A stretch of DNA of 64,000 nt from positions 930,001 to 994,000 of the forward strand of contig JAPJBO010000001.1 of assembly GCA_030068145.1 (NCBI GenBank). Direction: 5' to 3'. Positions 54,584-64,000 of this stretch are shown here, in pieces. The stretch comes from Diplonema papillatum. Its lineage: Eukaryota > Euglenozoa > Diplonemea > Diplonemida > Diplonemidae. The translations under genes and the position numbers were made by a program. Below the pieces are notes generated by a model. The model ran no database searches and was not told the DNA's origin. It saw only the letters and a program-made list of their open reading frames with translations. Numbering within the stretch: the first letter of the stretch is position 1; every line of letters begins with the position of its first letter.

Positions 54584-57500
54584 ATGAAATGGGTGCTTCG
54601 CACGCAGTTGCGAAGCTGCAGTGGAGGGCCTGCAAGGCGACCTGTGGAGGTTGTTCCTCAGTGTGATGCGGATGTTGCTAGTGCGGAATCCCGGACTAAG
54701 TACTTGAAAGAGAAGTGGAAGCCAGACCCAGCAAACTTGCCAGGTGTGGTTCTTGCGGCGCACGAAAACGACAATGATGCTGAATATATCGAGCGCCAAT
54801 TTGGTGTGTTCGATGAGCCTCAAACTGTTCGTCCATCTACTGACGCCCTCGAAGACAATATGATAACCGATCGGCGGAGTGACATCGCATACCCTGGCTA
54901 CAAACCAATGATGGAACCGATGAAGAATGATCGTCTTTATGCAGAGGTGGAATCCCCAAGTAACATTGATGGCACTTCACCCAAGAGCTGGGTACTCCAA
55001 GAGATCTTCGACCAGCCGTCATTTGAGGAAGCACTTGGTGAACAGCTATTTCGGTCAACTGACTTGGACAGGAACTCAACAGAGCTCTATCCTGTAGGTT
55101 ACGGCCTAGCAGTCAACACTTGTGCACTTCTTATCGAAGAAGAAGGGACTGCCCGTCGATTTTATCACATCTGTGGTGGCCGATCGGATCACAAAACGTT
55201 TGTTGAAGGTCACTGTGTCACACTTCGTGTTGACGCTGCCTTGTTCTTTCACGTTCTTCACTATTTTGGTGAAAACTGGGGCATCGCCAAAACGCGTCAA
55301 AAGTATTTTCATAAGTATCGCGGGTTATGTGTTTGGGGTCGTGGCCTTGACGACGAAGATGTGGCATTCCTGGATGGATTCTTTGATGTTGCCAACCTGA
55401 GTATGTCTGTTGATATAGACCGAATGGATGAAGGCTGTGAAGGTATGCAGTGTCTTGTGTACACAGTGCCCTTTACCTCACTCTGTCAGTGATTTGCCAA
55501 TTTGCTTTTGTTTGCATTCATGCTGACACCTCACTGCTCACAGTACATGTCTGTCGGGGCTTTCGACCAGAGCCCGTTTGCAGCCAATTGATGCTTTGCA
55601 AACAGGCCTTACGTTCAGCATGCTGAACGTACTGATTTCAGCACGTTACTTTTTTTTGATTTGTTTTTGTACACATTTTACCACCTGGTCCAGGCTCCTG
55701 GTAAGTTCCCCGAAACTCCCCGACACTTCCCCGAAACTCCCCGAAACTCCCCGCAACTCCCCGATACTCAGCCCGATGTTTGTGGGAAAAAGTGGGGCTG
55801 CCTGTGGGTGGGCAGGTGTACAGGTTGGTAGTTGAGTGGACAGATGAGTGGATGGTGGTGGGCAGGTCGGTGGATGGGTGAACAGGTGGGTAGTTGGGTA
55901 GACGGGTGCGGGCAAGTGGGTGAGGTGTGCAGGTAGGTGTGCTAGTGTGCTTCGGACGCGGCTCTCTTGAGCCGTCCGTGTTCCTCTTCCTCCGATCCTC
56001 TTCCTCTACTAACCGGATGCATCTACCAACTGTAGCTTGGACTCCTGGGCAGTTGTTGAGGCACACCCTTCAGCCTGCGGATTCGGAGGGCCTCAAGGCG
56101 AACCAGCAGTTGCTGGAAAACCTGCAGGACCTGCCTTTGAGTCCTTGGACACAGGGAGGCGTCTGAACAGGACGCGTCGTGTGCATGTGCGCAGGTTCAA
56201 CCATCATCTGACTCTTCTGTTTGCGGTTGCAACCTTCGGTACCACGAGTTTGCCATTCTTATGTCAAACTCTCCAATCCCCTCTTGGGTTTTGGTTTGGG
56301 CAAAAAGTATTCGCGCCCGCCATCTCCCGATGACCTTCCCACTTCTGACCACGCTGCAGCAGTCACGTGTAAACCGGGCAGACCCAGTCGTCCCCCATCT
56401 GGTCCCGAACGACGAGCACCGCTCCTGCACCCGAGTTTAGCCTTCGATGATTGGAAGCCGCATCGGAAACAGTGGGTCAACCCATCCCGGAATTCTGAAT
56501 TCGTGCACCCGGTTGAAAGGAGTGTCCACTTCGGAGTCCACGTTCACTTATGTGGGGAGTTGTAGAGTACGGGAGGAACCGGAAATCTCCGGAAAGATGG
56601 TACCCGCATTCCAACTCGGTCAGTCGACGACCGTATGCAGGTGAGTGGAGGCCCTGGGACTGCGAAGGTGTGACCACCCCATAAGGAGGACTCTCTATCT
56701 TGCGTTATCTCTCTGTCCCAGTCGCCATAGCAACCGTATCCTTGGCCAAGCATCATCCTGCAATCCTGCTTTCGGATGTCATCGTGCCTCTCATTTTGGT
56801 TATCAACCTTACTCCTCGCTCGAATTGCCGTCTTCGACCGTAGCTGCCCCTGGTCCTGGTGGTTAGGGTTAGCATGCAAAGAGCCTGTGGCGATAATCTG
56901 CATCTGCTCTCTTTCGTGACTGCTCTCTTTCGTGACTACTCTTCGTGCTACCTCTCTTCGTCACTGGTACCTTATCTTGACCTCTGCCCGCCGCGGAGTG
57001 CACGTCTCTGTCTTCGATGATGGCGAGTCCTTACACCGCCGCTTCGTTGCAGCGGCCGTCCTAGTGTCGTCGCCTTGTCTTCGGCGTTCTCGATGGCGGT
57101 GTTGGCGCCGGCATCCGCCGCTTCCCTTGTGGCGCTTTGGGCCGATGGTCGCAGCCTGCGTCTCGACTTCGGTGTCGCTTCGGGCGTCCCCAGGGGCGAA
57201 GGCCCGCGCTTCCGTCTCTTTGCCGCCGACTCCGCACATCGGCATATCGTGCTGCAGGCAGGCATCCGCGGTGTGAGTTCCTGCAGCATTCCGCGATCGT
57301 CTTGCACGTCCCGCACTGCGTCATCCTGTGCTTCTCGCAATACTTCACGGCGAGGCCGTCCGGATGTCTCGTGCACACTCTCTCGTCCTTGGTGGTGGCC
57401 TGGGCACGCCTACCTCCATGCACTGGGTCTCCGCCGCCCACTAAATTTACCCTCTTCTGCCCCTTCTTGCCGGAGGTGCCGTCTTCGAAGGCGTCCCACC

Positions 57501-59049
57501 AGCACGTCCGCCCATACGTGGAAAATACGTCCATCCCCCAGACCTCATCATTGAAGGCGTGCCTGTTCGTCCCCAGCTGCGACTCGAGCACGAGCATTGT
57601 CTCTGTACCCGCACGACCTCTGGTGGAACAGTTACTGCTCTCCTTGCCGCAGCGGTTCCTGTCGCTACCTGTGTCAAACCGTGCCAACCTGTACCTCCCA
57701 GTCTGCCCTTCCTTCTCAGCCTCTATCTTCGTCTTCGGGGCATAGCCAAACACGGGACCGCTCTGCGCAAGGTAGGGCCATAATAGCGTAGCCCCCTCCC
57801 CGCCTTCGCCAAGGCCGGCTGCAGGGAAAGTGGTCGCCACAAAGGAAATACCCCGAAACTCCCCGAATTTCCCCGAAACTCCCCGAAACTCCCCGATATT
57901 TTCGTCTGGACCAGGTGGACACATGCTGAATCAGTACATGTACACATGCTGAAATCAGTACGTTATCAGCACGTACTACTTTTTTTTCTCTCCAGACACA
58001 CTGGTAGTACGGTCCGGTATGCACACACACACGCACACATACAAGCAAGCTTTTTAGCGCCGAAGGTGCTGGACTCCCCCGTTCTGTGGATAGCCACTGC
58101 ACCCCAGTACTTGTATCGTCCACCCCTGTCGATCACATGCTACTGCACCAGTCTTCCTGCGGCTCGCTGTGCTCACCACAAATTTAATTGCTGGAAAGAC
58201 GTGGAACCGGGCTTACACAGCTCTCCGTATGACCCGAGCACCCTGTACACCATTGCAATGTCGGTACTCTCGTTCTCGTTGCAGGTCAGTTCGAAGACAG
58301 TGCAACGGGAGACCCTGAAACACCGAACTCTAAACCTCAATAAACGCGCGAACATGGCCTGCAGCAAGTTCCTGTGTAGGCCCAGTTTGCAAGGCATGCT
58401 CTATTTATTTTTGCCGGGGCTCTACGTACTGATTTTCAGTACGTATATAGCTCCAAGACAAAAGAGCTGCGTAAGCCCTGTTTGCAAATGATGTGCGTAT
58501 TTTCTGCTGAAGAAGAAAACTGCGCATGTCTGGGCTGCAGCCAGCTCAGGATTGCATTGCTGAGACTACCTCCTTGACCCCAAGCTAACACACACAGGAT
58601 ATGTACCTGTCAAGTTCCATCATCAAGGTACTTCGACTGAAAAGGCTCCGAATGCTGACAATTGGAATGGGTCCAGTCAAGGATACTTCCTATGGCAAAA
58701 TTTCTTCATGTCAGTACCGAATAATACAGACACTGATGCTGAGTGGGTCAAGAAATTCTGGCGGGATCCTTTCTTGCTCAGACCGATTAAAAATATCAAT
58801 GCACGGGCTTTCAACCATGCAGCTGATCCATTACCTGGGCAAGATCCTGAAGAATTCGAGCTCCGATGGGGGGCCAATGGCATGCGAGGCACAGAACTCA
58901 AAGAACAACTGAATGCACAAAGGGCCATGTCTGCTGGACACCAAGTTACAGCAGTGATGCAACCCCACCACAGGGCATCTCGCAAGATTACTGAACCATT
59001 TCACCATGGTTTGCGTCATCCTATGTTTACAACGAAACCAGTCATGTAG
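54584..59049 (+). CDS. Unrecognised 436-aa protein split by a 3.2-kb intron
   Basis: Exon 1 54584-55442 and exon 2 58598-59049 join in phase 1 (GTATGC/CACACAG) at CEG|YVPVKFHHQG. I cannot name the family. The first 20 residues are basic and free of acids (MKWVLRTQLRSC...), which would fit a mitochondrial targeting signal. The body is globular and rich in aromatic and His residues: RFYHICGGRSDHKTFVEG, FFHVLHYFGENWGIAKTRQK, YRGLCVWGRGLDDEDVAFLD, AEWVKKFWRDPFLLRP. The C-terminus is basic and His-rich. The coding quality of both exons is high, so it is a real gene. The intron is filled by mobile DNA (see 55595-58488). A lineage-specific mitochondrial protein is one guess. Confidence 0.72.
55795..55935. 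repeat. G-rich GGGTGG-type minisatellite
   Basis: Degenerate units of GGTGGGT/GGTAGTTGG form about 140 bases of strongly G/T-biased plus strand inside the intron element. Many GG runs could form G-quadruplexes. Confidence 0.75.
56578..56619 (+). mobile_element. LINE 3'-tail fragment, third copy
   Basis: ACCGGAAATCTCCGGAAAGA onward matches 52408-52470 with several substitutions and without the CT run. Nested in the intron element, hence younger than or co-amplified with it. Confidence 0.6.
57061..57924 (-). CDS. Doubtful ORF with a B-box-like finger, inside the mobile element
   Basis: A 287-aa minus-strand frame. The N-terminal part reads through the minisatellite and is probably not native. 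At 57260-57390 it encodes CTRHPDGLAVKYCEKHRMTQ, then CGTCKTIAECCRNSHRGC, a B-box-like Cys/His pattern (C-x2-H...C-x2-H...C-x2-C...H). The rest is Arg-rich. Either a gene fragment captured by the element or an element-encoded protein. It is not obviously derived from the B-box gene at 34752-36932, whose finger differs. Confidence 0.35.
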   Translation of the reverse strand: MCPPGPDENIGEFRGVSGKFGEFRGISFVATTFPAAGLGEGGEGATLLWPYLAQSGPVFGYAPKTKIEAEKEGQTGRYRLARFDTGSDRNRCGKESSNCSTRGRAGTETMLVLESQLGTNRHAFNDEVWGMDVFSTYGRTCWWDAFEDGTSGKKGQKRVNLVGGGDPVHGGRRAQATTKDERVCTRHPDGLAVKYCEKHRMTQCGTCKTIAECCRNSHRGCLPAARYADVRSRRQRDGSAGLRPWGRPKRHRSRDAGCDHRPKAPQGKRRMPAPTPPSRTPKTRRRH

Positions 59050-60130
59050 TCTACTCGACTTACTTCATGTTTTGGAAAGTATTCTGCACCCTCTTCGCAT
59101 TACTGTCTACTAGCATTCCCAGCAAACCTCACTTCTGGTGAGCACTATCCACATGACATAGATGAACGCCTACCGCAGGCGCGTGAATTTAGTAGGTGTT
59201 TCCTGGGCGCCTTGTAGACTCATTACTTTCTGTCACGCGCATCGTTAGCACTTTTCCTCGTTTCAGGCGCCTACCAACCCCAGAGTCCTGTTTGTAGGCG
59301 CGGTAGGCTTCGGGCAAAGTGGTTCACCAGATCTCAGGCTACTTGTTGGCTTCGGCTTCCCCAAGGCCTGGGCTTATCAGACGTGCAATGTTGAAGGAAA
59401 GAGCAGCATGGCTCAGAGCACCATGGTGTCTCTTCACAATCCATCCACAGGACTGCGCCCAACGAACGTCCCTCCTAGAAAGCCACCCGACTGAGATAGG
59501 CCTATACTCTACCTCGTCTTTCTCTCTTGGGAAAAGTGCCTTAGGGGACCAGTCCCAATGTGAAATATGCCCTCAGGGGACTAGTCCCTATTTTGCATTA
59601 CAATTCCTGGTAAGAATTTGCAAAAAAGTTGTTAACCACATACGGACGGAGGGGGGGGGGGGGGGGTTAATTTGCGAAAAAGGGACTTTTCAGGGTAAGC
59701 CACCGGCCATACTCAGAGTTGGGGAAGATGGGTCAGAAATAGGAACCGAGGGGCGCATTTGAAAGATTTCGTGGCATATCTTTCAAATGCGCACCTCGGA
59801 GCTAAATGAGAAATCAGTAACGCACCACAAGATGAGCATACGAAGTCGGCCAGGCACCAGAAACAAGAATCTGCACAAAGTCACCGGGCACCCCCTAAAG
59901 TCATTTGCTAGAGGTCCTTCCCCCTCTTCGTCTGCTCTTCTCTCGTGCTGTCGGGGCCCTCAAGTTCACCTATCTCATCGGTCTCATTTTGCCCGCTTCA
60001 TGGCCGCGGCCCTCGCTCTATCTCTCTCCTTCTCGGGAAAGGTAACGGAAACAATGGAAGCATGTTGCGATCGTGATATGGGATCGACCCAAAAAATGAT
60101 GAGTGAAAATAAAGCCACTAAAAGTGAACA
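59050..60130. other. Intergenic and 3' end of the piggyBac remnant
   Basis: Holds two palindromic GGGACYAGTCCC motifs (around 59547 and 59578), an uninterrupted G run near 59649-59666 and a long hairpin (59746-59799). No gene. Confidence 0.5.
59746..59799. repeat. 22-bp near-perfect hairpin
   Basis: Arms 59746-59767 and 59778-59799 pair with one mismatch around a 10-base loop (TTCGTGGCAT). It lies about 330 bases beyond the stop of the piggyBac remnant, a place where subterminal inverted repeats could be. Confidence 0.9.
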
Positions 60131-61303
60131 CTATCCAGTTTTGCGTTTTTTTCTGGAGGCCTGCGAGAGAGATCTAGGTTGTCCCCTTTTAAAGTTGCGG
60201 CCACTAGGGTCCAGTAGCCGGCGCTCCGTATCCTCCATGTCAGGGTCGTCGTACTCGTAGTCCTGGAGAGTGTGGTACCTGGTAAAGCATGGGGCTGGGC
60301 ACAAGGCACAAGGCACACCTCGCACCTGTACATGGTTTCTTTCCGCTGGATGTGACATTTGCATCTCAGCCTGCTGTCCACCTTTTCGAGACCGTGAAAC
60401 GTGCTCGAGTCTAACCTGTTCAGACCCCCCCGGGGTGCGTGGCGTACAAGGCTTCATCGTGGGAGCTTGTTTCGGAGGTGTTCGGGGTTCAGATACAGGT
60501 GTACTTTGGTCTGCTTGGGGGCTGCAGAGTTGGAGGATGAGCTCACGCTTGAAAGCTGCAAGCGCGGGTTTCTTTTTTTCTGCATTCTTGTGTATGCCAA
60601 GTTGGCACCAGACCACGTAGGCGTTTACCACAGAGACTTCAAGTAGGTAAAAGAACAGCTTCAAATACCAACGACGACCCTTCATCAAGCGCGAACAATT
60701 AGCCATAAGTTGGTCGCCCAAGTCAACCCCACCCATGTACATGTTGTACGTTGCGATGATGTCGGGTTTTTCAATAGTACTGGTCTCCCCATCCTGTATT
60801 TTCCGCTGAATAGCGGTGCTCGTGTTGCCCACAGGAAGAGTTGAGAGCATTTTCACGGTGCGCTTGTCCCACCACTCGACATACGTGATGTCACCTGACT
60901 GACGGAAAAACATGTCACCCTTCTTTGGTCGCTTGGCCATATCTTCCTTGCTAGGGCGGCCTCTCTTTTTTTCCTCTTTTTCACGAATTGTGGGAAGGCC
61001 TTTGCGGTTGGATCGGACAGTGCCACACCCATGAAAACCCATGGCGTAGAGCCGGCGCATGAGCGGGACGGACGTGTAAAAATTATCAAAGAAGAGCCAG
61101 TGCCCACGCTGCTTGTAGGCGCGCACAAGTCCGTAATCTCCCTTTCGCAAACCCGCAAACCCGCAAACCCGCACTCGGTGGCCCTGCGGGCCCCCTCGTG
61201 CATTTGATGGATTCTTAGTGCTTCGATGTGGGCCTTCTTGTCCAGGTTCGGCCTCTTGTGTGAAGAGGCCGACTCGAAAGAAAACAGGATTCAGCACACA
61301 CAA
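60131..61303 (-). pseudogene. piggyBac transposase, 5'-truncated (DDE_Tnp_1_7)
   Basis: 390 aa in one frame. The family signature is clear: LFFDNFYTSVPLMRRLYAMG with the second catalytic Asp, VEWWDKRTVKMLST, NMYMGGVDLGDQLMANC with the third catalytic Asp, and RWYLKLFFYLLEVSVVNAYV. The C-terminus has a Cys-rich finger-like tail (CPAPCF; preceded by HPAERNHVQVRGVPCALC), as in piggyBac. The N-terminal half, including the first catalytic Asp, is missing upstream of 61303, and the first residues look like junction sequence. Inactive by itself. Paste sites at TTAA would be expected; terminal repeats were not identified with certainty. Confidence 0.88.
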
Positions 61304-61869
61304 CGCAAACAGGAACTAGAAGAAGAAAAGAAATTCACAAGATGGTTCGGGTCGGAGTTGTGCTTGAAAAATCTGGTGTTTGAGAGTTCGTGTGGAAGCA
61401 GTCAAGGTATGTGAAGTTACGAGTCAGCGAAAAGGTTCTGACAGAGCTATGGGTACATATTTTTGTTGATATTTTGACCGATGCATCCAACGAAACCGTC
61501 ACAGGAATTCGAAGCTCCTACGAACGACGTTCTTTCAAGGGTCGCAACTTCGGGAGAACGTGCCCCCCCCATTTCGACATGCAACAGTTGCCTATCACGT
61601 TTTCGGTGTTCCCTCAGCAAAATGCTCCTGAGCCTGAGAGGTCGTGAAGTCCAAGAAGCTGGCCATCATAGGCCCCAGAATTCTCAATGGGTGGTCTTGG
61701 GGTTGGGGGGCAAAATCTGACTTGCCACCTCCTCGCGGTGTCCCCTGGAAACGTGTTTTTCGAAACGCGGCCAAGGCAAGCAGTTCCTTTGCTGTGGGTG
61801 AAAGCCCCTAACTTCGTATCTGGCCTCCGAGCTGCGCACCTACTCTTCCCAGGCGTAAAAAAGGTCGGC
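61304..61869. other. Spacer, no gene seen
   Basis: Between the piggyBac remnant and the satellite. No further transposase motifs in any frame. Confidence 0.5.
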
Positions 61870-64000
61870 AAGAAAGCAGCAGCAGCAGCAAGGCAGCAGC
61901 AGCAAGGCAGGCAGCAGTAGAAGCAAGACAGCAGCAGGAAGGCAGCAGCAGCAAGGCAGCAGCAGCAAGGCAGCAGCAGCAAGGCAGCAGCAGCAAGGCA
62001 GCAGCAGCAAGGCAGCAGCAGCAAGGCAGCAGCAGCAAGGCAGCAGCAGCAAGGCAGCAGCGGCAAGGCAACAGCGGCAAGGGCGGCAGCATCACGATAG
62101 CAGCGGCAAGGCGGCATCAGCAAGGCAGCAGCAGCAAGGCAGCAGCAGCAGCAAGGCAGCCGCGGCAAGGCAGCAGCAGCAAGGCAGCAGCAGCAACAAG
62201 GCAGCAGCGGCAAGGCAGCAGCAGCAAGGCAGCAGCAGCAAGGCAGCAGCAGCAAGGCAGCAGCGGCAAGGCAGCAGTGGCAAGGGCGGCAGCATCACGA
62301 TAGCAGCGGCAAGGCGGCATCAGCAAGGCAGCAGCAGCAAGGCAGCCGCGGCAAGGCAGCAGCAGCAAGGCAGCAGCAACAAGGCAGCAGCCGCAGCAAG
62401 GCAGCCGCAGCAAGGCAGCAGCAGCAAGGCAGCAGCAGCAAGGCAGCAGCCGCAGCAAGGCAGCCGCAGCAAGGCAGCCGCAGCAAGGCAGCCGCAGCAA
62501 GGCAGCAGCCGCAGCAAGGCAGCAGCCGCAGCAAGGCAGCCGCAGCAAGGCAGCAGCCGCAGCAAGGCAGCCGCAGCAAGGCAGCCGCAGCAAGGCAGCC
62601 GCAGCAAGGCAGCAGCAGCAAGGCAGCAGCAGCAAGGCAACAGCGGCAAGGCGGCAGCATCGCGTAGGCAGCAGCAAGGCGGCATCAGCAAGGCAGCAGC
62701 AGCGGCAAGGCGGCATCAGCAAGGCAGCAGCAGCAAGGCAGCACCAGCAAGGCTGCAGCAGAAGCAAGCCACCAGCAACAAGGCAGCAACGGCAAGGCAA
62801 GGCAGCAGAAGCAAGACAGCAGCGGCAAGGCAGTATCAGCAAGGCAGGAGCAGAAGCAAGACAGCAGCAAGAAGGCAGCAGCGGCAAGGCAGCAGCAGAA
62901 GCAAGACAGCAGCAGCAAGACACCAGCAGCAAGACAGAATCGGCAAGGCAACAGCGGCAAGGCGGCAGCAGTACGATAGCAGCGGCAAGGCGGCATCAGC
63001 AAGGCAGCCGCGGTAAGGCAGCAGCAGCAAGGCAGCAGCAGCAGCAAGGCAGCCGCGGCAAGGCAGCAGCAGCAAGGCAGCAGGAGCAGCAAGGCAGCAG
63101 CAGAAGCAAGACTGCAGCGGCAAGGCAGCAGCAGCAGCAGGACAGCAGCAGCAAGGCAGCAAGGCGGCAAGGCAGTATCAGCAAGGCAGCAGCGGCAAGG
63201 CAGCACCAGCAAGGCAGGAGCAGAAGCAAGACAGCAGCATCAAGGCAGCAGCGGCAAGGCTGCAGCAGAAGCAAGACAGCAGCAGCAAGACACCAGCAGC
63301 AAGACAGAATCGGCAAGGCAACAGCGGCAAGGCGGCATCAGCAAGGCAGCCGCGGTAAGGCAGCAGCAGCAAGGCAGCAGCAGAAGCAAGACAGCAGCAG
63401 CAAGACACCAGCAGCAAGACAGAATCGGCAAGGCAACAGCGGCAAGGCGGCAGCAGTACGATAGCAGCGGCAAGGCGGCATCAGCAAGGCAGCCGCGGTA
63501 AGGCAGCAGCAGCAGGCAGCAGCAGCAGCAAGGCAGCCGCGGCAAGGCAGCAGCAGCAAGGCAGCAGGAGCAGCAAGGCAGCAGCAGAAGCAAGACTGCA
63601 GCGGCAAGGCAGCAGCAGCAGCAGGACAGCAGCAGCAAGGCAGCAAGGCGGCAAGGCAGTCAGCAAGGCAGCAGCGGCAAGGCAGCACAGCAAGGCAGGA
63701 GCAGAAGCAAGACAGCAGCAGCAAGACACCAGCAGCAAGACAGAATCGGCAAGGCAACAGCGGCAAGGCGGCATCAGCAAGGCAGCCGCGGTAAGGCAGC
63801 AGCAGCCAGGCAGCAGCAGCAGCAAGGCAGCCGCGGCAAGGCAGCAGCAGCAAGGCAGCAGGAGCAGCAAGGCAGCAGCAGAAGCAAGACTGCAGCGGCA
63901 AGGCAGCAGCAGCAGCAGGACAGCAGCAGCAAGGCAGCATCAGCAAGGCAGCAGCAGCAAGGCAGCAGCGGCAAGGCAGCAGTGGCAAGGGCGGCAGCAT
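61870..64000. repeat. GCAGCAGCAAG satellite with higher-order structure, runs off the window
   Basis: More than 2.1 kb of CAG/CAA-based units of 9-17 bases (AAGGCAGCAGCAGC types). There is a higher-order pattern: AAGGCAGCCGCGGTAAGG starts at 63001, 63342, 63486 and 63779, and a block at 62934 recurs at 63417 (about 483 bases later). A GGCAGCATCACGATAGCAGC block recurs at about 62076 and 62286. All three minus-strand frames stay open over long stretches as Leu/Ala/Cys/Pro-rich artefacts. Confidence 0.95.

Larger units (their letters stand above)
55595..58488. mobile_element. Element with nested inverted repeats inside the intron
   Basis: Outer ends TTTGCAAACAGGCCTTACG (55595-55613) and its inverted counterpart (58470-58488) match 18 of 19. 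Inside them an 18-base perfect pair, AACGTACTGATTTCAGCA, lies at 55626-55643 and inverted at 57947-57964. An 11-base pair, CCACCTGGTCC, is at 55681-55691 and 57908-57918. A palindrome TACGTACTGA-TTT-TCAGTACGTA sits at 58423-58445. Next to the inner pair are CCCCGAAACT minisatellites (55710-55775 and 57845-57900) in direct orientation. No transposase is found. Confidence 0.6.

Noticed and set aside
61614-64000. Many overlapping Leu/Ala/Cys/Pro-rich minus-strand ORFs
   Set aside because: All are frames of the CAG/CAA satellite, which lacks stop codons by composition. Three frames are open at once.

Overview
The window is nuclear DNA of a eukaryote. Genes are split by GT-AG introns, the protein set is eukaryotic (TFIIH p44, Rab4, Nup205, protein farnesyltransferase beta, MICU1-type calcium sensor, metacaspase fold, B-box), and there are large satellites and degraded transposons. 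Base composition is moderate. The mix suggests a unicellular alga or other protist, but I cannot fix the lineage from sequence alone. Most donors are GTATG/GTACG-like and most acceptors end in CAG. I joined exons by reading-frame phase and by restoration of known motifs.

Layout. 1-900: dispersed repeats. 1870-6962: metacaspase-like protein with the catalytic Cys replaced by Ser, TFIIH p44 (SSL1), Rab4. 8875-15684: a cyclic-nucleotide-domain K+ channel and a coiled-coil/zinc-finger protein. 16100-17055: TE-like ORF and repeat. 17855-28313: a 1497-aa coiled-coil protein, a MICU1-like protein and a 707-aa coiled-coil protein. 28758-36932: secreted sulfatase, a TPR protein whose 2-kb intron holds a 28S rRNA fragment, and a B-box protein. 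37351-39532: farnesyltransferase beta. 39813-41110: SINE-like repeats with tRNA-like promoter boxes. 42283-50546: a ten-exon Nup205. 50666-53553: a 112-unit TCA microsatellite and a truncated LINE. 53691-59049: a small two-exon ORF and an unrecognised 436-aa protein with a 3.2-kb intron full of mobile DNA. 60131-61303: truncated piggyBac transposase. 61870-64000: a GCAGCAGCAAG-type satellite running off the window.

The host genes do not form one pathway. They are housekeeping genes (transcription/repair, vesicle traffic, nuclear pore, prenylation) mixed with signalling genes. One link is plausible: Rab4 ends in CAC and needs prenylation, although Rabs use geranylgeranyltransferase II rather than the farnesyltransferase found here. 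All 14 well-supported host genes lie on the plus strand, while several TE-related ORFs and the rRNA fragment lie on the minus strand.
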